A program made the translations under genes and the position numbers. The notes below the pieces were generated by a model that worked only from the letters and a program-made list of their open reading frames with translations, searched no databases and was not told the DNA's origin. 64,000 bases of DNA from Mucilaginibacter glaciei (GTDB taxonomy: Bacteria; Bacteroidota; Bacteroidia; Sphingobacteriales; Sphingobacteriaceae), in assembly GCF_014773245.1 (NCBI RefSeq), contig NZ_JACWMX010000007.1, forward strand, positions 62,001 through 126,000. The letters run 5' to 3'. This document shows, in pieces, positions 27,046-36,828 of the stretch (position 1 is its first letter; each line of letters starts with the position of its first letter).

Positions 27046-28071
27046 CTATGATTTACCAAACTTCATGGCAAGTTGTTTCAGCATATCGTCATCAACCGGT
27101 TTTGCGGGCTCTTCCTTCTTCTTATAAGGTTGGTTACCGCTTATCTGCGGGCTGCTCTTTGGGCTATTATTTTGAAAAGCTGGTTCTGCAGGCTGTGCTT
27201 CATTTGCCGGGCTTGCAGCTACTGGAGGTTGCTGTGCAGGCCTTGCCTGCTGCCGCTCGGCTACCCGTTTACCATTCCAACGCTTGTATATCTCTTCCAG
27301 TTTACGTTTGGTATAAAGCGGGAAATCGCCCTGCATCATCCAGGAGTAATAACTTGGTTCGGCATTCAGCACGTCCTCTACCCTTTTACCTTTGTGCTTA
27401 CCAAAGTTTATCAGCTCTTCACCTTCTTCGTTATAAACCATACGGCCGGCAAAATCAACCGGGCGGCTCAGGTTGGTAAATTTATGCAGGGCTTCCACGT
27501 CACCTACCACAGGGATGCTTTTATTACCTTTTTTGTCTTCCCACTCATGGCCTTCGTACTTTTCAATCTGTGCCAGCAGTACTTCCATCGTAGCACGGGT
27601 GTCTGCCTCGGCCGAGTGTGCATTTACGATCTGCTTATCGCAATAAAACTGGTAGGCAGCTTTCAGGGTACGTTGCTCCATCTGGTGGAAAATGTTTTGC
27701 ACATCCACAAAGTGGCGGTTCTCCAGATCAAACTGAACGCCTGCACGCAAAAATTCCTCCATCAGCATCGGGATATCAAACTTATTAGAGTTATAGCCGG
27801 CCAAGTCGCTATCGCCAATAAATTCTGCAATATGATCACCTAACTCTTTAAATCGTTTCTCATCTTTAATATCCTCCTCGTAAATTCCGTGCACTAATGA
27901 TGATTCCAGCGGGATAGGGATGCCGGGATGTACCCGCCAGGTGCCAACCTCGTCGGTACCGTCAGGATGTAGTTTTATCACAGATATTTCTACAATACGG
28001 TCGGTACCGATATTTGTACCTGTTGTTTCAAGGTCAAAAAATGCAAGAGGGCGTTTTAATATAAGTTTCAT
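27046..28071 (-). CDS. DnaQ-like 3'-5' exonuclease with C-terminal DUF3820 region
   Basis: A 341-residue protein. The DEDD exonuclease domain (residues 1-175) has LAFFDLETTGTN (Asp13, Glu15), the Exo II region with DLAGYNSNKFDIPMLMEEF and the Exo III HSAEADTRATMEVL. Then comes a small domain NFGKHKGKRVEDVL and YYSWMMQGDFPLYTKR (DUF3820-like, about 215-270). A Pro/Ala/Gln-rich tail ends LKQLAMKFGKS. DnaQ-type nucleases proofread or trim DNA/RNA; this stand-alone Bacteroidota form has no assigned partner. The C-terminal tail resembles a peptide docking motif, but that is a guess. Confidence 0.88.
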   Translation of the reverse strand: MKLILKRPLAFFDLETTGTNIGTDRIVEISVIKLHPDGTDEVGTWRVHPGIPIPLESSLVHGIYEEDIKDEKRFKELGDHIAEFIGDSDLAGYNSNKFDIPMLMEEFLRAGVQFDLENRHFVDVQNIFHQMEQRTLKAAYQFYCDKQIVNAHSAEADTRATMEVLLAQIEKYEGHEWEDKKGNKSIPVVGDVEALHKFTNLSRPVDFAGRMVYNEEGEELINFGKHKGKRVEDVLNAEPSYYSWMMQGDFPLYTKRKLEEIYKRWNGKRVAERQQARPAQQPPVAASPANEAQPAEPAFQNNSPKSSPQISGNQPYKKKEEPAKPVDDDMLKQLAMKFGKS

Positions 28072-28190
28072 GGTTACAGATCAGGGATGCAGTTGGCAAA
28101 GGTCTAAAAAATAATCGGAAGTATATTTTCTCATCCAAAGTATTGGTAAAATTATTAAATTCATACCCGCCTGATAACACGATAAAATCT

Positions 28191-30170
28191 ATGATAAAAC
28201 CTTTACTTGCCGCATTATTCATCTCCCTGATCACGACGGCAGCATCCGCGCAAAACTTTCCGTATGGTGAATACAGCCCGAAAGAAATAGATATGAAACG
28301 CTACGATGCAGACACGAGCGCACACGCAGTGGTGTTGAATGAATACGGAACGTCAAGCATGAATGTGGTAACCGATGACCAAATTAAAATTGTATATGAG
28401 TACCATGTTAAAATCAAAATTTTAGATAGCAAAGGCTTTGATAAAGGCAATGTGGTGATCCCCTTTTATACTGCCGGTAACGAAAACTGGGAGGATCTTG
28501 ATGAAATTAAGGGCGTTACTACCTATATAGACGACTATGGCAACCCAAAATCTGCAGATCTGGATGTGACCAAAATTGCTACCGTGCGCGAAAACAAGTA
28601 CTGGAGCTATAAAAAATTCGCCCTGCCTAACCTGCGGGCTGGCGCAATCATCGAGTATAAATACAGGCTGGCTACTCCATTTTGGGACAAATTCCAACCC
28701 TGGCATTTTCAGGATGATATACCGAAGATAAAATCGACTTATGAGGTGCATATCCCCGCTTTTTGGAGCTATAATGTTTTATTAAGGGGCCAGTTAAGGC
28801 TTACCAGAAATACCTCGGAAGTGGAGAGAGCTTGCTTTACCCGGCACGGCGCCACATGCGACTGCTCGCACATCACCTACGCAATGGATGATATCCCCGC
28901 TTTTGTGGAAGAGGATTACATGACATCGCCAAAAAACTTTCTATCGGCTATTTATTTTAACCTTTCTGAGTACACTAACCTGACCAGCGGTGCTAAAATT
29001 ATGGTAACCAAAGATTGGAAGGATATTGATTACAACCTTAAACATGCAGATTACTTTGGCTCGCAATTACGCAAAAAGGATGCGGTCAAACCTTATATCG
29101 CCGTGGCGATAGCGGGCATAACGGAAGATTTGGACAAGGCGAAGGCCGTTTATACCTACATCCAAAAAAATATTAAATGGAATGGCATTAATTCGCGCGG
29201 AAGCGACGATGGCATCCGTAAAGCGCTCGATAACCATACAGGTAATGCTGCCGATGTAAACCTGACTTTGGTAACCGCCTTAAATTCGGCCAATATAGCT
29301 ACCGAAGCGGTACTGTTGTCTACACGGTCAAACGGACTGATCAACAAACTTTACCCGGTAGAAAATGAGTTTAATTATGTAATTGCACGTGCCACCATAG
29401 GCGGCAAAGCTTATTTTTTAGATGCTACGGACCCGGAACTGTCATTTGGTATGCTCCCCTTAAAATGTATTAACGACCAGGGCCGTGTAATGAGCCTGGA
29501 TAAGCCGTCATACTGGATAGACTTGGTTGTTGATCAAAAAAAGAAAAGCAGCAGCACTTTAAACCTTACGCTGCAAAGCGACGGCAAACTAAAGGGAACT
29601 ATTATCACCTACTCCAGCGGATATCAGGCTTATGAAAAACGCAAAGCCATTAAAAAATTCAATACTATTGACGAGTACGTAGAAAATCTTGACGAACGCT
29701 TAACTAAGATCAGAATCCTTACTTCTTCTATCAATAACCTCGACAGCCTGGATATGCCGCTGAGAGAGGTTTACGAGGTAGAAATAAACGCGTTTGACAA
29801 CCTTAACCACAACCGCTTATCATTTAACCCCTTCATATTTGAAAGGCTAACCGTTAACCCGTTTAAACTGACCGATCGTAATTACCCGGTAGACTGGGGT
29901 ATGCCTGCCGATAGCCGCTTTACATTGATGGTGCACTTGCCGGCCGATTATGTCATAGAAAATTCGTTGCAACCTATAGCGATAGGCTTACCCAACAAAG
30001 GTGGTAGTTTTGTCACCGATTTCCAGGGTGAGGGCAATGAGTTTAAATTTTCTAACCTTACCCAGTTCACAAAATCGGTGTATCAGCCCGAGGAATACCC
30101 CTACCTGAAAGAATTCTATAACAAAATGATAGCGGCAGGCAAAACCGAGATTGTATTCAGAAAAAAATAA
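28191..30170 (+). CDS. DUF3857/transglutaminase-like secreted protein lacking catalytic Cys and His
   Basis: A 659-residue exported protein (signal peptide LLAALFISLITTAASAQ). DUF3857 occupies the N-terminal half (IKIVYEYHVKIKILDSKG, LPNLRAGAIIEYKYRL). A transglutaminase-like domain follows (AVYTYIQKNIKWNG, then NHTGNAADVNL). Where active members have GDC, this protein has GNA (Ala353). Where they have the NHV/DHV histidine it reads FNYVIARA. The Asp of FLDATDPE is kept. It is therefore probably a non-catalytic member. A beta-rich C-terminal domain follows (DUF2569/3858-like). ATG 28191 gives the signal peptide. The stop overlaps the next ATG (TAATG), so the two proteins are made together. 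Confidence 0.85.
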   Translation: MIKPLLAALFISLITTAASAQNFPYGEYSPKEIDMKRYDADTSAHAVVLNEYGTSSMNVVTDDQIKIVYEYHVKIKILDSKGFDKGNVVIPFYTAGNENWEDLDEIKGVTTYIDDYGNPKSADLDVTKIATVRENKYWSYKKFALPNLRAGAIIEYKYRLATPFWDKFQPWHFQDDIPKIKSTYEVHIPAFWSYNVLLRGQLRLTRNTSEVERACFTRHGATCDCSHITYAMDDIPAFVEEDYMTSPKNFLSAIYFNLSEYTNLTSGAKIMVTKDWKDIDYNLKHADYFGSQLRKKDAVKPYIAVAIAGITEDLDKAKAVYTYIQKNIKWNGINSRGSDDGIRKALDNHTGNAADVNLTLVTALNSANIATEAVLLSTRSNGLINKLYPVENEFNYVIARATIGGKAYFLDATDPELSFGMLPLKCINDQGRVMSLDKPSYWIDLVVDQKKKSSSTLNLTLQSDGKLKGTIITYSSGYQAYEKRKAIKKFNTIDEYVENLDERLTKIRILTSSINNLDSLDMPLREVYEVEINAFDNLNHNRLSFNPFIFERLTVNPFKLTDRNYPVDWGMPADSRFTLMVHLPADYVIENSLQPIAIGLPNKGGSFVTDFQGEGNEFKFSNLTQFTKSVYQPEEYPYLKEFYNKMIAAGKTEIVFRKK

Positions 30171-32083
30171 TGAGAATAATTTATACACTGTTTTTTTTAC
30201 TGTTGCTGAATACCATTGTGCTGGCGCAGGCAGATTATAAGGCAGACCGCATCTCAAAAGATTTGCTGCCGTATGCCAGTGCGGTTATCCGCAATAAAGA
30301 CGTGACCATCGAGGTTAAAGATCTTGACAATACCATTTACCACATAAAAACGGCCATCACCGTATTGAATAAAAATGGCGATGATATAGCACATATAGTG
30401 GTGTGGCACAATAAAAGCAACACCATCCGGTCCATAAAGGGAAGCATTTATAACGAATTTGGCCAACCTATCGGAAAGTTTACCGAGCGGGATTTTGCTG
30501 ACGTAAATGCAGCGAATGACAACTTAACGCTTTTTCAGGATTCACGCGTGAAGCATTACAGCCCATCTACAGGCTCCTACCCTTATACTATAGAGTACGA
30601 ATACGAGATGAGGTCAAAACAATCGCTCAATTTTAATGATTGGGAACCTAACGAAACTGTAGGCCTGGCGGTAGAGAAAAGCTCTTTTACGTTTATATGC
30701 AAACCCGATTTTAAGATCCGCCACAAAGAGATCAACATGCCAACAAGCGTAAGCATGGGTACTAATAAAGATGGCTTTAAAACTTATTACTGGCAGGTGG
30801 CTAATTTAAAAGCTATAAAAGATGAGCCTTACAGCCCCAATGCTGACAAATATCTAAGTATCGTTAAAATAGCACCGGAGAATTTTAAATACGAAGGTAT
30901 TTCCGGATCGTTCACTAACTGGCAAGAATTGGGTAAGTGGAACTATGATAAGCTACTGGCTAACCGCCAGGCCCTGCCCACCACGACTATACAACAAGTA
31001 AATAAGCTTATCGCTGGTATCACCGATAACAAGTTGAAAGCCAAAAAGATATATGAATACATGCAAAATAAAACACGCTACATAAGCGTGCAGGTAGGGA
31101 TTGGCGGCTACCAACCTTTTTTAGCAGCAGATGTTGACAACCTAAACTACGGCGACTGTAAAGGGTTGGTTAACTACACTCAGGCTTTATTGAAAGCGGC
31201 AGATATAGATTCGTGGTATTGCGTGGTAAAATCGGGCAGCCGTAAAGTGAGTATGATGGCCGATTTTGCCAGCATGAACCAGGGCGACCATGTCATACTT
31301 TGCCTGCCGCTAAAAAACGACACCACATTTCTGGAATGCACCAGCCAAAAAATGCCGTTTGGCTTTTTGAGCGATTTTACAGACGACCGCACCGTATTGG
31401 CCTGCACCCCTACCGGCGGCAAACTAATGCGCACCCCAAAGTATACGGCCAAAGTGAACACACAGGCACGCAAGGCCGGCTTTACTATCGATAACAAAGG
31501 CGAACTTACCGGCAATGTAACTACAGTTTTTAAAGGCACCCAGTTTGATAACCATGAAGCCCTTGTAGACGAGCCACTTAAGGAGCAGGTAAAGATTTTA
31601 CAAAAACGCTACAACGCCATCAGCAATCTGGACATAGAGAAATGCAGCTATGTACAAGATAAACAGCAACTACCTGTAGCGACCGAGAATATTAAATTAA
31701 ATGCACGCGATTTTGCGACTACAGAGAATGGCAAATTATACTTCTCCATCAACCCGCTTAACCGTAGCATCCGCCCTCTGCGCGACGTACGCAGCCGAAC
31801 CACCCCGTTATATATTAATAGCGGATACACCGACGAGGATGAGATAACCTTTACCATCCCGCCGGGTTATAAAAGCGATCGTACACCGTTGGATGTAGCT
31901 ATTGAAAAACCGTTTGGTACTTTTAAAGCCAGTATGGTGTTAAATGGCGATCAACTTGTTTTTAAACGCACATTGCAAATAATTGAGGGTAATTACAGCA
32001 AAGAGGCCTACCATGAATTGGTTGATTTTTACCAGGCCATAGTAGAGGCCGATAATTACAACGTTGCACTGGTGAAGAATTGA
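30170..32083 (+). CDS. DUF3857/transglutaminase-like secreted protein with catalytic Cys
   Basis: A 637-residue exported protein (signal peptide LFFLLLLNTIVLAQA). It has the same layout as the gene before it: DUF3857 (KTAITVLNKNGDDIAHIV, YPYTIEYEYEM), a transglutaminase-like domain with KIYEYMQNKTRYISVQ, GDCKGLVNY (Cys330), GDHVILCLPL and FLECTSQKMPFG, then a beta-rich tail. Cys and His are present; the third position is Glu instead of Asp. Members are thought to act on peptides or proteins in the periplasm; substrate unknown. It starts inside the stop codon of its inactive relative, so a heteromeric pair is likely. Confidence 0.85.
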   Translation: MRIIYTLFFLLLLNTIVLAQADYKADRISKDLLPYASAVIRNKDVTIEVKDLDNTIYHIKTAITVLNKNGDDIAHIVVWHNKSNTIRSIKGSIYNEFGQPIGKFTERDFADVNAANDNLTLFQDSRVKHYSPSTGSYPYTIEYEYEMRSKQSLNFNDWEPNETVGLAVEKSSFTFICKPDFKIRHKEINMPTSVSMGTNKDGFKTYYWQVANLKAIKDEPYSPNADKYLSIVKIAPENFKYEGISGSFTNWQELGKWNYDKLLANRQALPTTTIQQVNKLIAGITDNKLKAKKIYEYMQNKTRYISVQVGIGGYQPFLAADVDNLNYGDCKGLVNYTQALLKAADIDSWYCVVKSGSRKVSMMADFASMNQGDHVILCLPLKNDTTFLECTSQKMPFGFLSDFTDDRTVLACTPTGGKLMRTPKYTAKVNTQARKAGFTIDNKGELTGNVTTVFKGTQFDNHEALVDEPLKEQVKILQKRYNAISNLDIEKCSYVQDKQQLPVATENIKLNARDFATTENGKLYFSINPLNRSIRPLRDVRSRTTPLYINSGYTDEDEITFTIPPGYKSDRTPLDVAIEKPFGTFKASMVLNGDQLVFKRTLQIIEGNYSKEAYHELVDFYQAIVEADNYNVALVKN

Positions 32084-32206
32084 TCAGCTAAATATGATGA
32101 TGCCTAATATAATACCGATGATCATGATGGCATAAAGCATAATTTCTGTACCTGCGTAACGCTTGTATTTGGTCCAAAAAGAATAGTCTTCCTTTGGTTT
32201 TGACAT
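32084..32206 (-). CDS. Small single-pass membrane protein (40 aa)
   Basis: On the minus strand an ATG at 32204-32206 opens a 40-residue frame. It begins MSKPKEDYSFWTKYKRYAGT and continues to a hydrophobic helix of about 18 residues, EIMLYAIMIIGIILGIIIF. It ends in TGA right at the end of the neighbouring convergent gene. A polar basic head followed by one strong membrane helix is unlikely by chance. The N-terminus (DYSFWTKYKRYAG) resembles small conserved Bacteroidota proteins, but I cannot name a family. It lies 32 bases after the NlpC/P60 gene, so co-transcription is likely. Confidence 0.6.
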   Translation of the reverse strand: MSKPKEDYSFWTKYKRYAGTEIMLYAIMIIGIILGIIIFS

Positions 32207-32238
32207 AACACGAAATTAGCGATTTTATCAGCCAAAGC

Positions 32239-32841
32239 CTAATCGTTCTGCGCAGAGGTAGCAGGGTCGGTAACAGAGCCGCCCCGCGAGAAGAATTTAT
32301 AAATACCGTTATCATGCAAGCGGGCAATCATCACACCTTTGCGGGTACTTGCATGTACAAAATAACCGTTTTGCAGGTAAACCCCTACGTGGCTGTATTG
32401 CTTACCGTCAAAATCAAAAAACACCAGATCGCCTTCCTGCAAATCCTCTTCATATTTGCGCTTAACCACATTAACCTGCGTGGCGCAGGTACGCGGTACA
32501 GGCTGATCATACACCTGTAGCTGTAACAGAAAAACAAAGCCAGAGCAATCCACACCATCTTTACCCATGCCGCCAAAACGATACGGCGCGCCATACCATT
32601 CATCAATAAAACTGTATAAACGCCCGTTTTGAATGTCGCCGCGTTTAATGCCCATCAAGGTGGCATACTTTTCAGCGGTTTCTTTATCCGGCTTCACCAT
32701 TACATAAGGCCCGCGTTTAATCACTGTTACTTCGGTATTACCGTTGGCATCATTTCGCATAGCAACCTTACGGGAATGGCAGGAGGACAGGATGATAGAA
32801 GTGATTATAAAAAGGGCCTGAATACGGCGGGATATCGGCAT
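32239..32841 (-). CDS. NlpC/P60 (C40) peptidase lipoprotein
   Basis: A 200-residue lipoprotein: signal peptide ending at Cys21 (IILSSCHSRK), a short SH3-like linker, then the NlpC/P60 domain. The catalytic Cys99 is in DGVDCSGFVFLLQ, the His in QYSHVGVYLQNGYFVHAS, and GDLVFFDF lies between. Such enzymes cut the D-gamma-Glu to meso-DAP bond in peptidoglycan stem peptides. As a lipoprotein it acts at the outer membrane or in the periplasm. It is the normal short, single-domain form. Confidence 0.9.
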   Translation of the reverse strand: MPISRRIQALFIITSIILSSCHSRKVAMRNDANGNTEVTVIKRGPYVMVKPDKETAEKYATLMGIKRGDIQNGRLYSFIDEWYGAPYRFGGMGKDGVDCSGFVFLLQLQVYDQPVPRTCATQVNVVKRKYEEDLQEGDLVFFDFDGKQYSHVGVYLQNGYFVHASTRKGVMIARLHDNGIYKFFSRGGSVTDPATSAQND

Positions 32842-32911
32842 AAGTTAAAGTTATATGTTGACGATGAAAATTTACCACAAATGTTTTAAACATATTAACA
32901 AACCCGAAATG

Positions 32912-33051
32912 TCATTGCGAGCGATAGCGCGGCAATCTCAGAAGAAGAGCGAATATGCTAAGATTGCCACGTCACTCCTACTTTACGCAATTGAAATCGT
33001 TTTCTCGTTTTCTCATTTGCACATCCGCACATTTGCATATCAGCACATCTG
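32912..33051. repeat. Interspersed-type intergenic repeat sequences upstream of NlpC/P60 and after mutS
   Basis: GTCATTGCGAGCGATAGCG followed by GGCAATCT (32931-32938) and, 22 bases later, its exact complement AGATTGCC (32961-32968) form a hairpin of the kind often dispersed in bacterial intergenic DNA. From about 33016 to 33051 a second tract repeats the word GCACAT three times with spacing of about 10-14 (TTTGCACATC, CGCACATTTGC, CAGCACATCTG). No gene is seen here. Confidence 0.5.
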
Positions 33052-33057
33052 AAAATG

Positions 33058-35667
33058 CTACCCCTTTATCACCCTTTGGATCTCGTCCAATTTCATGAGG
33101 GCTTCAACAGGAGTTAAGGTATTGACATCGAGGTTATTGAGAGTATCGCGAATCTTCACCAGCACCGGGTCATCTATCGAGAACATCTGCATCTGCACGG
33201 CCTGTTTCTGCACCTTGCGGATGCTCTCTTTAATATGCTCCCCCCCTGTGCGCTCATGCTCCAGTTTTTTCAGTATTTCATTAGCGCGGCTTAACACCTT
33301 GGCTGGCATGCCCGCCAATTTAGCCACGTGGATCCCGAAGCTATGCTCGCTGCCGCCGGGGACCAGTTTGCGTAAAAAGATGATCTGCTGGCCAACTTCC
33401 TTTACCGATACATTGAAGTTTTTGATACGGTTAAAGCTGTTACTTAACTCGTTCAGTTCATGATAGTGCGTGGCGAAAAGTGTTTTGGCTTTAGCGATGG
33501 GGTGATTGTGGAGGTACTCGGCTATCGACCAGGCGATGGAAATTCCGTCGTAGGTTGAGGTACCCCGGCCAATCTCATCCAGCAGGATCAAACTCCTGTC
33601 GGATATATTGTTCAGGATGCTGGCCGTCTCGTTCATCTCTACCATAAAGGTTGATTCGCCTGATGATAAGTTATCTGACGCGCCAACCCGGGTAAAGATC
33701 TTATCTATCACCCCTATCGATGCTGCTTTTGCAGGCACAAAGCAACCCATTTGCCCCATTAGTACGATTAAGCCTGTTTGCCTTAACAATGCCGACTTAC
33801 CCGCCATGTTAGGCCCGGTAATAATGATGATCTGTTGCGACTCCGAATCCAGGAAAACATCATTGGTGATATACTCCTCGCCCAGCGGCAGGTTCTTTTC
33901 TATCACGGGGTGGCGGCCGCCTTTAATATCTAATACGCGGCTATCGTTTATCTCGGGTTTAACATAATAGTTTTTGATGGAGATGTGCGCGAAGTTGAGC
34001 AGCACATCCAATCTTGCTATCAGGCTGGCGTTAAGCTGAATAGGTTTAATATATTCGGCCAGGGCGTAAAGCAGATCGTTATACAGCTTGGTTTCTAACG
34101 CCAGGATCTTTTCTTCGGCACCTAATATCTGCTCCTCATACTCCTTCAGTTCGGGTGTGATATATCTTTCGGCATTCACAAGCGTTTGCTTACGGATCCA
34201 TTCGGTAGGCACCTTATCCCGGTGGCTGTGCGTAACCTCCAGGTAGTACCCAAATACATTATTGAACGATACCTTGAGCGATGGGATGCCGGTAATCTCT
34301 GCCTCGCGTTTCTGGATCTCTAACAGATACCCTTTCCCACCGAAAGCGATCTTGCGCAAGCGGTCAAGTTCCTCGTTGATCCCCTCATGCATTACCGAAC
34401 CCTTTACCATCATTACGGGCGGCTCTGGGTGCAGTTCGCGTCCTATTTTTTCGCTTACCGATACGAGCGGGTTAAGCTGCTCGCCAATGGCCTTTAAAGG
34501 TTCACTGGCCGATTCTAACGCGAGTTTCTTGATCGTTTCGATAGCAACCAGCGCCTTTTTAAGCTGGCAAACTTCGCGCGGGTTTGCTTTTTGCAAACCG
34601 ATCTTCGAGATCAGACGCTCCAGGTCGCCTATCTGGCGAATATGGTGCTGAAAATCTTCGCGCAGTTCTTCCTGGGCTATCAGGTATTCTACAACGCCCA
34701 GCCTGTCTTGTATCGGTTTGATTTCTTTCAATGGCATTACTATCCATCGGCGCAACATACGCGCACCCATGGGAGAGCAGGTATGGTCAAGCACATCAAC
34801 CAGGGTAAGGGCGTTCTCGTTAGCCGAGCCTACCAGCTCCAGGTTACGGATGCTGAACCTGTCGAGCCACAGGTATCTGTCCTCTTCTATCCGGCCAATA
34901 GCCGAGATATGTTGCAGGTTGCGATGCTCCGTCTCATTCAGATAATGCAGCGCAACACCGGCAGCAATAATGCCTAAATTCAATTTATCAATACCGAAGC
35001 CCTTTAACGATTTTACACCGAAATGCTTCAGCAGCGTTTCCTGCGCGTAATCGCCGCTGTAAGGCCACTCGTCAAGCGTATAGGTATAAAAGCGGTCGCC
35101 GTAGGTATCTTTAAAGTCGTGCTGACGGCTCTTGGGGAAGATTACCTCGCTTGGCCCGTAGCTTTGCAAAAGTTTATCTATGTAACCCGTATTTCCCTGT
35201 GCAGTCAAAAACTCACCGGTCGAAATATCAAGCAGGGCTATCCCTACACTGTTTTTTTCAAAATAGAGTGATGCCAGGTAGTTATTGCTCTTTTGCTGAA
35301 GGATGTTGTCGCTGGTAGCAACGCCTGGTGTAACCAATTCGGTAACGCCGCGCTTAACAATGGTTTTGGTGGTTTTGGGGTCTTCGAGCTGATCGCAGAT
35401 GGCCACACGCTGGCCGGCACGCACCAATTTAGACAAGTAAGTATCCAGCGAATGATGCGGGAAACCCGCCAGCTCGATATGCGTGGCGGCGCCATTGGCC
35501 CGGCGGGTAAGGGTGATCCCCAAAATACCTGCTGCCTTGATAGCGTCAGAGCCGAAGGTTTCGTAAAAATCACCAACGCGAAACAGCAGCAAAGCACCGG
35601 GGTACTTGGCTTTTATAGCATTATACTGCTGCATTAAAGGGGTTTCTTTCGTCTCGCTTTTAGCCAA
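33058..35667 (-). CDS. mutS: DNA mismatch repair protein MutS
   Basis: An 869-residue MutS of full length. The mismatch-binding Phe-x-Glu motif is in [13 protein letters not shown] near the N-terminus. The clamp and lever regions follow, and the ATPase has [41 protein letters not shown] and [10 protein letters not shown]. The C-terminal tail ends in [14 protein letters not shown]. It recognises base mismatches and recruits MutL. Nothing suggests damage. The start ATG 35665-35667 ([15 protein letters not shown]) agrees with the family. Confidence 0.97.
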   Translation of the reverse strand: MAKSETKETPLMQQYNAIKAKYPGALLLFRVGDFYETFGSDAIKAAGILGITLTRRANGAATHIELAGFPHHSLDTYLSKLVRAGQRVAICDQLEDPKTTKTIVKRGVTELVTPGVATSDNILQQKSNNYLASLYFEKNSVGIALLDISTGEFLTAQGNTGYIDKLLQSYGPSEVIFPKSRQHDFKDTYGDRFYTYTLDEWPYSGDYAQETLLKHFGVKSLKGFGIDKLNLGIIAAGVALHYLNETEHRNLQHISAIGRIEEDRYLWLDRFSIRNLELVGSANENALTLVDVLDHTCSPMGARMLRRWIVMPLKEIKPIQDRLGVVEYLIAQEELREDFQHHIRQIGDLERLISKIGLQKANPREVCQLKKALVAIETIKKLALESASEPLKAIGEQLNPLVSVSEKIGRELHPEPPVMMVKGSVMHEGINEELDRLRKIAFGGKGYLLEIQKREAEITGIPSLKVSFNNVFGYYLEVTHSHRDKVPTEWIRKQTLVNAERYITPELKEYEEQILGAEEKILALETKLYNDLLYALAEYIKPIQLNASLIARLDVLLNFAHISIKNYYVKPEINDSRVLDIKGGRHPVIEKNLPLGEEYITNDVFLDSESQQIIIITGPNMAGKSALLRQTGLIVLMGQMGCFVPAKAASIGVIDKIFTRVGASDNLSSGESTFMVEMNETASILNNISDRSLILLDEIGRGTSTYDGISIAWSIAEYLHNHPIAKAKTLFATHYHELNELSNSFNRIKNFNVSVKEVGQQIIFLRKLVPGGSEHSFGIHVAKLAGMPAKVLSRANEILKKLEHERTGGEHIKESIRKVQKQAVQMQMFSIDDPVLVKIRDTLNNLDVNTLTPVEALMKLDEIQRVIKG

Positions 35668-35844
35668 TTTTAAGGATGTTATTAATCAGGTAAAGTTAAC
35701 CTATTGGCAATAGTTTACGGGATTTGTTGAAAAGTTAAAAAATGTGGATTGTTGTGCAAACCGGAAGTAACTAACCGGTCATCGGGCGACAAGATAAAGC
35801 ATAACCCTTAAGCTATATTTCAGCGAAAATTTAAATTATAAAAA

Positions 35845-36669
35845 ATGAAGAAATTAGATTGCTATTTTGGTGATCTAAATCCTAACCTTCTGAAAACATT
35901 TATCCGCCATCTCGCAATTTTCACCACCCAACAGGCATTATCCTGCATTTTCCCTGTACTGGTATTTAGCATGCTGGCACTTTCCCACCTATTTTCGGGG
36001 TTTATTCCGCGGTACGACTTTATGCTTATTGCCTGTATTGCAATCCAAGCTGCAATGTTTTTTGGCGGTTTAGAGACAAAAGATGAAGTTGTGGTAATAT
36101 GTGTTTTTCATCTGTTGGGATTAATGATGGAATTGTTCAAAGTGCATATCGGTTCGTGGTCGTATCCTGAAGCGGCATATAGTAAATTTGCCGGTGTACC
36201 CTTATATAGCGGGTTTATGTACGCCAGCGTTGCCAGTTATATGTGCCAGGCATGGCGACGGTTTGACCTTGAGATAATAGACTGGCCCGGCCATTGGCCT
36301 GCACGCGTCTGCGGTGCCTTAATCTACCTTAACTTCTTTACCAATCATTTTATAATTGATGTGCGTTACTACATCGGGTTACTTATTCTTTACTTTTTTC
36401 GGCGGTCGGTGGTCAAATTCAATATTCAGGGCAGCATATACAAAATGCCGGTCATCTTATCATTTGTCCTGATTGGCTTTTTCATTTGGCTGGCAGAAAA
36501 TGTTGCCACAAAATTAGGGGCCTGGAAATATGCCTATCAGCATAAAACCTGGGCAATGGTCAATTACCAAAAGATCAGTTCGTGGGGCTTTCTGGTGATC
36601 GTGAGCTTTATCATCATTGCAGAATTAAAGATGCTGAAGAAAAACACTGAAGGACAAATAACGGAGTGA
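35845..36669 (+). CDS. DUF817 family integral membrane protein
   Basis: A 274-residue protein with about eight membrane helices. The DUF817 hallmarks are present: GLMMELFKVHIGSWSYPE, KFAGVPLYSGFMYASVASY, the LNFFTNHFIIDVRYY segment and a C-terminal WLAENVATKLGAWKY with SSWGFLVIVSFI. The repeated 'GSW.YPE' and 'GAW.Y' motifs recall carotenoid cyclase or lycopene-cyclase-like membrane enzymes, but the function of the family is not known to me. It stands alone between mutS (divergent) and the hydrolase. Confidence 0.85.
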   Translation: MKKLDCYFGDLNPNLLKTFIRHLAIFTTQQALSCIFPVLVFSMLALSHLFSGFIPRYDFMLIACIAIQAAMFFGGLETKDEVVVICVFHLLGLMMELFKVHIGSWSYPEAAYSKFAGVPLYSGFMYASVASYMCQAWRRFDLEIIDWPGHWPARVCGALIYLNFFTNHFIIDVRYYIGLLILYFFRRSVVKFNIQGSIYKMPVILSFVLIGFFIWLAENVATKLGAWKYAYQHKTWAMVNYQKISSWGFLVIVSFIIIAELKMLKKNTEGQITE

Positions 36670-36828
36670 TCTACACTACCGTCCATTTGCCGGTATACAT
36701 TTAAATTTAGTTAACCTGGCAGCAAGCAAACCATTTGGGGGTATTACCCATATTTGCAAATATAAATTTTGATGTAGCGGTAACACATGCATTTTAATCT
36801 TTATCTTTCCGTAACCAATCCACTGTCC

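Noticed and set aside
27073-27843. Long plus-strand reading frame opposite the exonuclease gene
   Set aside because: It is antisense to a clear DnaQ-type gene and gives a low-complexity Cys/Phe-rich product.
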